DNA from: Calliphora vicina
Lineage: Eukaryota; Arthropoda; Insecta; Diptera; Calliphoridae
Direction: 5' to 3'
DNA length: 64,000 nucleotides
Assembly (NCBI RefSeq): GCF_958450345.1
Contig: NC_088783.1
Location: 55,094,395 to 55,158,394 of the forward strand
The position numbers were made by a program, and so were the translations under genes. The notes under the pieces are model-generated. The model worked only from the letters and a program-made list of their open reading frames with translations. It was not told the origin of the DNA and searched no databases. Positions 44,901 through 53,632 of the stretch are shown here, piece by piece. The first letter of the stretch is position 1; each line of letters opens with the position of its first letter.

Positions 44901-45899
44901 CTATAATCGTGGTTTTATAGAACTTTTGGTAGTTTTCTATAAAAATCTTTGCACTGGCCAAAGTTTTCTTTAAAATATTGCAATGTCAAGAGTTTTCTAT
45001 AGAAAACTTTGTAATGGGAACAGATTTTTAAAAACAATGTTGGAATGCGAACTTATTTTGACAGTTGGAAGAGTTCTCTATGGACTTCACTTAAAATATT
45101 TTGCAATGAGCAGAAATTTGTTTTATAAAATTTTGCAGTTATAAAATTCTACAGAAAATCTTGCAGTAGGAAGAGTTTTATATAAAAATGGGAAGAGTAT
45201 ATAAAGCTTAGCAGTGAGAAGAATTGTCTACATAGAACATAGGAATGGAAGAGTTTTCTACAGAAAGCTTTGCAGTGGGAAGAAATTTCTTTAAAAAAGA
45301 GCTAGATACATTTCAATTGAGGTTTTATGGAGCCTTTAGTTTGGTTATCAATCGTAGTTTTATAAAGTTTTTAGGTTTAATATCAATAAAGCTTTTAGTT
45401 TGACTATTAATCGTAGTTTTATTAAACTTTAAGTTTAAGTACAAATCAAAATATGTAAAATTTTGTGGGATGTGATTATCGCAGTAACAAAAAATTTTAA
45501 ATTGATTTAAATTTTACTTAACAGTTAAGTAGTAATGAAAGTGTGTTTTATATTTATTATTTGTTGCTATGTTATTAATTTATTTCTTTAACTACCAATT
45601 TCTAACACTCTTTACAGGTCATTGACATTGACAAGCAACTGAAAACGTGTCCAATACCCGCTCTATATATCGATGACTTCATTATGCAAATTCTACAAAA
45701 TCCCATTAAATTTTCAGCCTATAATTTCTATGATTTAAGCTTGGCAACAGTATTTAAAGTGAGTTGTAAAACAATATACATGAAAAAAACCCAATTAATT
45801 TGTATTTTCTTTAATATTTTGTAGATATTCATTTTGGTCTTTGACTCAATGGTGATTTTTTTACAACTTTTCTCTTTAACACAAGTTGGTGAAGGATAA
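41959..45899 (+). CDS. Gr9a: Gustatory receptor, Gr9a-like (3 exons)
   Basis: join(41959-42981, 45618-45758, 45825-45899), 412 codons. Insect seven-transmembrane gustatory receptor, a ligand-gated channel subunit with cytoplasmic N-terminus in chemosensory neurons. Hydrophobic segments lie near residues 27-47, 65-90, 125-147, 155-185, 262-290, 297-333 and 385-410. Exon 1 holds the first six, and a long low-complexity loop (about 198-240, NNNQCVVFNGSGGVGVVV) between the fourth and fifth. Exons 2 and 3 give IMQILQNPIKFSAYNFYDLS and FKIFILVFDSMVIFLQLF, the C-terminal block where most Grs have TYxxxxxQF; here the Thr-Tyr is Asp-Ser and QF is QLF. Splices are phase 0 with good sites (AGG|GTGAGT, TTTACAG, AAA|GTGAGT, TTTGTAG). 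Resemblance to D. melanogaster Gr9a (LRYAYSLQAVRARYLQ, LQIMQDPIQF, EALVIFLQF) is from memory. The frame is intact; intron 1 (2.6 kb) contains satellite DNA. Confidence 0.88.
42990..43927 (+). other. Intron 1 of the gustatory receptor gene, unique part
   Basis: AT-rich intron sequence between the donor at 42982 and the satellite arrays. No coding block. Short minus-strand frames are chance. Confidence 0.6.
43928..44935 (+). repeat. 35-bp satellite array in Gr intron 1, ~29 units
   Basis: Unit GTTTTATAGAGCTTTTAGGT + TGAACTATAATCGTG. Differs from the 40-kb array mainly at TGAACT versus TGAGTT, and alternates ATAATCGTG and CTAATCATG types. Same orientation as the 40-kb array, opposite to the 34-kb array. 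Confidence 0.95.
44935..45295 (+). repeat. Degenerate 31-bp satellite block in Gr intron 1
   Basis: Roughly ten decayed units with TTTTCTATAGAAAACTTTG and GTGGGAAGA-like pieces. The order 35-mer then 31-mer repeats the arrangement at 39990-41570, so the two-part block was probably duplicated as a unit or both formed from one ancestral junction. Confidence 0.85.
45618..45758 (+). CDS. Gustatory receptor exon 2
   Basis: 141 bp, phase 0 at both ends, 47 residues from VIDIDKQLKTCPIPALYIDD to YDLSLATVFK. Contains the cytoplasmic loop before the last membrane segment. Acceptor CTCTTTACAG, donor GTGAGTTG. Confidence 0.88.
45825..45899 (+). CDS. Gustatory receptor exon 3
   Basis: 75 bp including TAA at 45897-45899, 24 residues (IFILVFDSMVIFLQLFSLTQ then VGEG). 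Most of the seventh membrane segment. The 66-bp intron before it is typical of fly Gr genes. AATAAA sequences occur further down, for example near 46294. Confidence 0.88.
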   Translation: MFILVFDSMVIFLQLFSLTQVGEG

Positions 45900-46499
45900 A
45901 AATCAAGTGAAAAAAAATATCGAATGTTATTTATTTTATAGAAAAGAAAGGTGTTTCTATATTTTAGCCTTCTGCTGTGTGGTAACGCTTACAACTACAA
46001 CTTTGTAAAAGTTATTTTTTTTTTGCTTTTACACGAACAATTTATGGCAAAAATTTATTTTATTTACACACGCAATAATCATCAATCGATTTATAAGTCA
46101 AGGCGAAATGTAAAGCAATAATTAGTTAGAAGTTTATTTTAGCACAAAGTTGAAGCAAAAAAAAAAAAAATGAAAATGAAAATAAAAAAAATTATATGTA
46201 TTTATAAGAAAAAAAAAAACTATAATAAATATATATTTGAAATTTGGGATATTATCGCGTTTCTAAATATAATATTCTGCTTAAATATAAAGAAATAAAA
46301 TTCAGTTTTTATTATTTTATTTTTAGCTGATTTGCCATTTTATGTCATCAATGGTTTCATATGTTTGATAGACACCAAGGCGTATGAGTGTTATGAATTT
46401 TATCAAAGAATAACATATATTACTCATACGCTTAAGGGTATGATAATTTAAGACTTTTTTTAATATTTTATATGAAGAATAAATTGACTTATTTCTTTG
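45900..46499 (+). other. 3' flank of the gustatory receptor gene
   Basis: AT-rich probable 3' UTR and flank; AATAAA-type signals near 46225 and 46294. No further gene. Confidence 0.45.
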
Positions 46500-46995
46500 G
46501 TCTTATATAACCTTTAGTATGAGTATCAATTCATGTTTTGAAACATAATTGTATAAAGCTTTTAGTTTGAGTATCAATCGTAGTACTATAAAGCTTTTAG
46601 TTTGAGTGGTTTTATAGCATCTTTAGTATGAATATCAATCATTGTTATAAAAAGGTTTTACTTTGAATATCAATCATATTTTCATAAGCTTTTAGTTTAA
46701 GTGTAATCAAGGTTTTATGCAGTCTATACCTTGAATATTAATTGTGGTTTTATAGAGCCTTTAGTTTGAGTACCATTCGTGGTTTTACAGAGCTTTCAAT
46801 TTGAGAATCAATCGTTATTTAAAGCTTTTAGTTTAAGTATCAATAGTATTTTCATAAAGCTTTCAGTTTGAGTAACAATCGCTGTTTTATAAAGCTTTTA
46901 GCTTGAGTAGCAATGGTAGTATTACGAGTATAAAGCTTTTAGGTGGAGTATTAATCGTACATTTATTAAGCTTTCAGTTTGAGAATTAGGCTTTC
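46500..46995 (+). repeat. Degenerate 35-bp satellite block downstream of Gr
   Basis: Units such as AAAGCTTTTAGTTTGAGTAT + CAATCGT, strongly diverged, same orientation as the arrays upstream and in intron 1. A tiny similar block is at 45300-45430. Confidence 0.8.
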
Positions 46996-47289
46996 AGTTA
47001 TTTTTAACTGTTATAAAATATTAAAAATAGTTGGACTTCGCATAAAAATGTTAACATGGCTGTTTAGTCAATTTGAAACTTTTTAAGATTATTTGGAAAC
47101 AATTAAATTTTACAAGGAGAACATTTCCAAAAGTACATCCGAAAATTACATTTGCTTTATAAATGCATTTTTTGAAAAGAAATATTATAAAATGTCTTTC
47201 AAATGCTTTTTAAAACAATAAAATCCGACATCATAAAATACGAATATTTAAAGTTAGAGTACATGTAAATTTTTCTATTTTTTTTTTTA
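46996..47289. other. AT-rich DNA
   Basis: No gene or repeat ends recognised. Confidence 0.4.
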
Positions 47290-47865
47290 AAAATCGTGAT
47301 TAAAACTTTTAACCCAAGTATTATTTGATTTTTTATCAAGTTACCTTTGTAAAGCATGTCAGTTATTATGTTTAGTGTTAATCTGATTAAAATGAGTGGC
47401 GAAAAATTGCGTTCTAAACTTATTAGATATTTTCAACAAAACCCAATTTGGTCCTATAAATTAAACAGTATCGGGATAGAAAACCTGATTCATGTAGAAG
47501 GAATGGTCCACATGATGTTCTAAAGCCAATAAATAAAAAGTATTTTCAAAAGAGCTCCCAACAAACGGAATGATAAACTTATATATACCCTTTAATTCTA
47601 ATCCGATTTTCAAGAAATGTTATATTTAGATAGTACTTTAAAATATATGTATATGAGGGTTAACTCTTTTAGTTCAAAAGATATTTCTGTTGTAAATTTT
47701 TTTTAACGTATTTCGCGGACTTTTTTTATATTTTTTTATTTTTGATGTTTGTTTAAAAATACCTGTGTATTTTTGATAAAATTTTAAATAAAAGTTCCAT
47801 ACAATTATTTGTATGGAACTATTTTAGATGTTCCAAATTCGAAACATCTAACTAAAATAGAGCAT

Positions 47866-47905
47866 ATGACTTAAAAATGCGGATTTTCAGGAGATGGTTT
47901 GTAAA
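47866..47905 (+). mobile_element. mariner left-end fragment m5
   Basis: ATATGACTTAAAAATGCGGA matches the left TIR region of m2 (25435). Nothing more of the element follows. Confidence 0.55.
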
Positions 47906-48099
47906 GAAAAAAACATTCAAAAATTCCGGGTAAAACTCGGTTTTTTTTTTGGGTCCAGTCAACTGTAACAAAAAGGCTCCCTAAAGTATGCAGTACAAAT
48001 TTATATATTTTATTTCCAAATAAATAAGAACAGGCATGCGTGTTGGAGAAACTTGAAGAACTAACATTAGTAAATGCTACCGGTCGGTCAACTAGTTTT

Positions 48100-48412
48100 A
48101 AATATTTTTAGGTTAACAAAATTTATTTTTTTTTCAAAGTTGTTTTTTAATTTTTTGTTAAAAATATTTTTTTTTAAATTAAATTTTTTTTTTAAATTAA
48201 AATTTTCTAAATTTAAAAAAAAATTTTGTTTTTAAACAAAATTGGTTTCAACAGACAGACGGAAGGACATGGCTTAATCGACTCCGCTATCTATAAGGAT
48301 CCAGAATATATATACTTTATAGGGTCGGACATGAATAATGTAGAAATTACAAACGGAATGACAAACTTATATATGTATACCCTTGTCACGAAGGTGAAGG
48401 GTATAAAAATAC
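48100..48412 (-). mobile_element. DINE-B fragment B8, with intact 5' end
   Basis: Reversed: ends TATACCCTTGTCACGAAGGT then GAAGGGTATA, a 5' terminal hairpin not preserved in the other copies. Preceded by TAGAAATTACAAACGGAATG, ATCCAGAATATATATACTTT and the GTCY core (ACAGACAGACGGAAGGACAT). The 3' portion is cut short. Confidence 0.8.
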
Positions 48413-49065
48413 CTGGTGCATAATATTATGACGAAACGTACATTCAAGAGAATGTTGTAGAAAAATTTAAGACCCAAAAGCAGAAAATTTTCCCAAAAAG
48501 TTCTTGGCATGGCAAGCAATATGCAGTTGCAGCAAAAGAAGCCAAACATTTGTTACAAAAGGCTCTGTAAATACCGAAATTTACATCAAGGAATATTTAC
48601 AAAAGAGGATGCTTCCATTCATAAGACTTCTTAATGTGTCCACTTATTTTTGGCCTGATTTGGCATCCTGTAACTATGGTAAGCAAGGTCTTGAGTGGTA
48701 CAAGAACAATAATGTGGTATTTGTACCAATACAGGCAAATCCTCCAAACTGCCTGGAGCTAAGAAGAGTGAAGAGATATTGGGCTCTTGTTACCTTAATG
48801 TAAGGGTTTCCGGAAAAAGTTCATAAATTCATCACTCTTGATTAGAACTATAAAAATAATATTTTTTGTAAATTGTAATAATAATTTCAATCAAATAAAA
48901 AGATCAAAAATCGAAGATTAGTGGTTTCAGGTTTAATTAACATATATGAGGAGCCGCTGAAAAATGTTTGAAAATTTAAATATTTTGGGAAATTGTAAAA
49001 AAAATCGAAAAAGTACCTTTTGCTCTTCGGCCCCTCATATGTATGTTAAGATTTTTTCGATCTCA

Positions 49066-50287
49066 ATCTTATTACCATCTTTTGGATCATTTGGATTATA
49101 TGAAATTTCTCCAACATTTAATTTAAATCCAAGAGCTTTTAGCAATACCCCAAAATCTACAAAAATACCGCTACCTATTTAATAAAACAGCACGTATACG
49201 TTATATTAATTAAATGAAAAACATAAATATTATTCATACGCTTTGATGAACCTTGAAAATTAATTAAAGAATATTTTAAAAACAAATAAATTTAAGTTTT
49301 CAATAGCTACAAACAATTACAAATATTTATTTTGCAATTACTATGTTACACATTAATATTTTTATATAAATAGAAATGTTTAAAACAAATTGAGAAAAAT
49401 TAAGCAACATTTTAATAAATGTTTTATGAGAATTTTTTCATTAGTATTTATTTAGAATAATATAAAAAAACTACAATTCTCTATTCTCACTCTTTGAACT
49501 CAAATAAAGCGCAAGAAAATTGTTTTTGTTATTGAAAAGACTTTTTTGCACATTATTTTTTTTTCGTAATTAAAAAAGTTCTGGCGAAATTCGTGGATTT
49601 AACGTACTTGAACTAAATTCTGTCTAAACTAAAGGTTATTTTAGTTTAGTAAGATTTTTAGAGCTAGTGGTTATTATTATCAGTGGCTTTATTATTTAGC
49701 ATTTTTATATATGTTGGAATTTTACATGAATTCAAATGAAATGATGCTTGAAACTTGAAAATAAAGTTTTGAATTTTGTTTGAACTTGTATTTTTTTTAC
49801 TGGAGAATGCTATTGATATAGTGTAATAAAACTGTAAATAAATTGCTTGACACTGAACTGAAGCCTAGAATTACACTTGAGTCCAACTTGAATTTAAGGA
49901 AAACTGCTTATGGAATATATTTAGTGTCTTTGAACAACTTTGCTTACGAAATATAAAATATTCAGTTTCGATTTTCCTTTAAAATAATCTTTAAATGCAA
50001 CATTTTTATTATAGTAATATTGTGTTTATAGTGCAATGGTTTGCTAGTAAAATATTAAATTTTTCATTCATGTAGCAAATCTTTCGCCATAAAATATTCC
50101 CATTAAATGCGGGTAATGAAAATCACTAGTTGCAACCTTTTGTCTATTTATTGCTGCAAACAAAAACTTTTTTAGTTACAGTTTTTTTTTATTCTAAAAT
50201 TAGTATTTATGTTCTTTTTTTTATAGCAAATAAAAAATAGGTACATATTGGATTGTCATGTCTTTGGTTACATTCATTCAATGTATT
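49066..50287. other. AT-rich noncoding DNA
   Basis: No coding block or recognisable repeat ends over 1.2 kb. Confidence 0.5.
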
Positions 50288-51228
50288 AGATGTATGACTT
50301 AAAAAAGCAGGATTTTTTTTTTAAAAATTTTAACTTTAATTTTGAAACATTTGTATAATAGAAATTTATTCAAAGTATTGGTCATTGTCAGATATGACCT
50401 TTTCCCATTTTTTTTAGCAACATATGGATTCCAAGCCAGAAGAACTGCTCATCTTTTGAGGCCAATTACAAAACAAGTCAATTTGGGATACTCTGTTCTA
50501 AAGTGAAGCGTATCCCAGAGAGAGCATTCTGCATTGATCGAAACAAATTCATAATTTTTAACAGCTATTGCAACATGTGGCAGAGCGTTGTCATGATGGA
50601 ATATTACAGTTTCATGGTAGCCTGGTCTGGTCAGATTTCAGCAGCTTATAACCCTTTTGCTCCCACCAAATACAGAGCATTACCTTAGCGCCATGGATAT
50701 TTGCCTTTGGTGTCGATTTGGCTGGTTGGCCGAAATTCACATACGATCTCTTACGCTTCGGTTTATCGTAATGGATCCATTTTTTACCGCAAGTAATGAT
50801 TCGGTGCAAAAATGATTTTCTTTTATAACGTTCAAGCAGCATTTCAGACATAAAAAATCGTCTTTCAAGATCTCTCGGATTCAATTCGTATGGTACCCAA
50901 TTTCCCTGCTTTTGGATGAATCCTGCTAATCGCAAACATTTTGAAATTGGTGCTTGAGTAGCTCCCAATGATTTTGCAGGCTCTTGTTGAGTTTGACAAC
51001 AATCTTCATGGAGTAATAACTCCAATTCTTTTTCTTCAAATTTTTTTTTGGTTGACCAGGACGATCTTTGCCTATCGTGTCGAAAACACCACACCTGAAC
51101 CGCACAAACCATCTCTCGCACGTTGTAACCGATGAAACATATTCACCATAACGTTCGATGAGCAATCGGTGTGCATTAGCTGTACTTTTTTTCAAATTAA
51201 AGAATTAAAGCAAAATTTCCCCCATAAG
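50288..51228 (-). pseudogene. mariner relic m4, best-preserved transposase frame
   Basis: Minus strand. N-terminal part (51195 down) reads KKSTANAHRLLIERYGEYVS then TCERWFVRFRCGVFD (helix-turn-helix DNA-binding region) and GKDRPGQPKK. After a slip in an A9 run near 51050 the next frame runs about 145 codons: FEEKELELLLHEDCCQTQQE, KCLRLAGFIQKQGNWVPYEL, SFLHRIITCGKKWIHYD, KANIHGAKVMLCIWWEQKGY. The first catalytic motif, normally TGDEKW, is TCGKKW, so the first Asp is lost. The C-terminal third (50612-50288) is decayed, but HHDN- and SPD-type traces and the terminal repeat (ATGTATGACTTAAAAAAGC) remain. Confidence 0.88.
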
Positions 51229-51232
51229 TACT

Positions 51233-51850
51233 GAGATCAAAAAAATCTTAACATACGTATATATTAAAAAAAATTAAACCACTAAACTTAAAGTTTTGAT
51301 TTTACAATTTATAAAAAATATTATTTTTATAGTTCCAATCAATAGTGATGAATTTACGAACCTTTTCCGGAAACTCTTTCATTCAGGTTTTTATTGATCT
51401 TTCTGTCACTTTGTTCGAACAGGTAGGCCATCTCCGTTTAACATCTACCACACTTTTGAAAACCTCTTTTGTGCTCTTCAATTCTCTTTTAAAAATAGCC
51501 CAATATCTCTTCACTGGTCTTAGCTCCAGGCAGTTTGGAGGATTTGTCTCTCTTGGTGCAAATAACACATTATAGTTTAATAACATTGGAATCAGTTTGA
51601 CGGCAGACCTTTGATTGTTTGGCCAACTTTTTGTAGGACCAAGTTGGGTTTTGTTGAAAATATTTAATAATTTTAGTACGCACTTTTTTTCTCGTCACTT
51701 ATTTTAATCAGATTAACAACAAATGAATATAATTGACATTAAACATAATAACTGACATACTTTTCAAAGGCAACTTGATCAAAAAAAAAATAATAGTACT
51801 TGGGTTAAAAGTTTTAATGAAAAAGGTGCGTTAAGGTTTTATCGATCTCA
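51233..51850 (-). pseudogene. GAGATCG-end element, copy G2 (internally deleted, 618 bp)
   Basis: Left end GAGATCAAAAAAATCTTAAC and right end TTAAGGTTTTATCGATCTC are inverted ends of the family. On the minus strand it codes APRETNPPNCLELRPVKRYW and AIFKRELKSTKEVFKSVVDV, the C-terminal catalytic part, then jumps to the 5' segment (CCAACTTGGTCCTACAAAAA in reverse). The central transposase is deleted. It abuts mariner m4. Confidence 0.8.
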
Positions 51851-52052
51851 ATCCTTATAACGCTTTGTTGTTTCTTTAATTTTGTAGGCCCGATGTGAGC
51901 AACTTTTGGGGAATACTAGCCCCCCATTCCAAGCAGGAATAAATACAAATCTACTCAAAAATACCCCAGCACTGACTATGTGAAATTTCATATCGATATC
52001 ATCAATAATTCATGAGCTAGCGAATTATTTCTAAAATAAAATGTTTCTAAAT
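51851..52052. other. Noncoding DNA
   Basis: No gene or repeat ends. Confidence 0.35.
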
Positions 52053-52205
52053 CATAGAACGGAAGGAGAGAGTAAAAAATTACTCTCTTTTCACACATAC
52101 GGGTGATACAAAAACAAAATACATGCAATACATTCTCATGAATTAGGTTTTTGACAACAGACTTAGGTTTTTGGCTCTCAGTTACCTATCTAGTTGTTGT
52201 CTATG
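52053..52205. mobile_element. MITE family N, copy 2 (153 bp)
   Basis: Starts CATAGAACGGAAGGAGAGAG and ends TTACCTATCTAGTTGTTGTC then TATG. Reverse complement aligns across the element at 21228-21390. Confidence 0.75.
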
Positions 52206-53632
52206 CATTGAAGAGTAATTGTATTTATTTCAAAAACTAATTGTATCGATTTTAATTATTCCATTTTAGTTTCTTTGGATTCTTAATTACTAAATAAAAG
52301 TATAAACAAATTTCAAATTAACTTTATTAGTTTACTGGTCTTCTGTTAACTAAAAGGATCTAGAGATAATTAATTTGCTGCAATCTTCTGTTTAGCACAA
52401 TAAACAGTCTCTACTGAAAGATAAAGTAATCTTGTCATAAAAAAGTTTTTTGTTGATTTTTTTCAAAATTGTTGATGGAAGGACCAGTTATCATTCACAC
52501 ACATGTATGTACAAAAAAAATTGTGAATGAATATAAACAATGTGACAGATATTATGGTATACAAATTTATAGGAAATATTAAGTGTTACATTCTTATTTT
52601 ACGGGTTAAAAAAGAGGTTTATTTTAAAAAAAACAGTTTGTCTTTAATAATTGAAAAAATACTAATTTTGGTAAGAATTATAGTCTGTCACATAGCCAAA
52701 GAAGCTTGCAGTAAATTTACTTCATTTCCATTTTATTTTTATTATTTTTTTTGGAGGAATTAACCAAACAATGTGTCTGTATTTTACAAGGCAATAATAC
52801 TCTGTGGGAGTTAGTCCTGCCACAATATGGATATTTATGGCATTGTATTTGGGTGACACTCTGTGTATGTTTGTACATCTATGAAAATATGTTGTATATG
52901 TATTTGTTTTTCAAATGTGTTAATATGACTTTTTTATGTTCACTTAACTGTCAATTCACTTGAGAATTTTAGATGGAATAAATGGGAAAAAAACAAAAAC
53001 AAAAAACGTAAAGTAAAACTTTTGAATAAAAATTGGTTTAAAAATTTATAAATAAACTTTTAGGAAAAAAAGTCATCATTTTACAACAGGTTGTGGCCTG
53101 AATACTAAATATTTTTGCATTGCATTTGCTGAGAAGTCCTGAGAGTTGGGTAATAAAACCAAGTGAATATGGCCAAATGGCGAGGAAAAGTTTTTTTTTT
53201 CGAGTTTTAGTTTTATATTTGGAAAATATGTATAGGAATTGGTATGAGCAACATGTACCCAATATAGAGTATATAACGTAGTAATGCACGATGTTTTGTA
53301 GTTATTTTCAGTAAATTTTCGCTGTTAGGAAAATTTTCAATTGGATTTAGTTATCAAAAGGCTGCCAGGAAAGTAAGACAATGAAATCTACAGTAAATTG
53401 GTTTGGTGTTCAGAAATAATGAATAAAATAAATACTAATTACATGTAATTATATAAAAATTCAGCTTTTTGGTCAGAAATATGATTGATCTCATATCGAG
53501 CTTCCTTTTCAGTTATAATCAATCGATTTAAGATATTTTGAGTTTTCCGAGAAATATAAACACAGCTTTGAAATATCAGTTACCACAGATCGAGCTTCTT
53601 TCCCTATTAAACGCTTATTTGAAATTAGGAAT
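52206..53632. other. AT-rich noncoding DNA
   Basis: Short frames (for example 52527-52963) are Tyr/Phe/Leu-rich with no domain or splice-bounded structure. No gene is called. Confidence 0.45.

Larger units (their letters stand above)
47290..49065 (+). pseudogene. GAGATCG-end Tc1/mariner-superfamily element, copy G1
   Basis: The 5' part (47300-47545) aligns with 53660-53990 (TTTTAACCCAAGTATTATTT, AAACCTGATTCATGTAGAAG). The 3' part (48425-48850) reads HLLQKA, EYLQKRMLPFIRLLNVSTYF then WPDLASCNYGKQGLEWYKNN and QANPPNCLELRRVKRYWALV, the second and third catalytic regions of an IS630/Tc1-like transposase (usual ...WPDLASSHYA...PPNCPQLRPIE). The right TIR is TATGTTAAGATTTTTTCGAT then CTCA. Between the halves lie a mariner end (47866-47905) and a DINE-B piece. 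A ~95-bp foldback (ATGAGGAGCCG ... CGGCCCCTCAT) is inserted at 48950-49042. Inactive. Confidence 0.8.
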
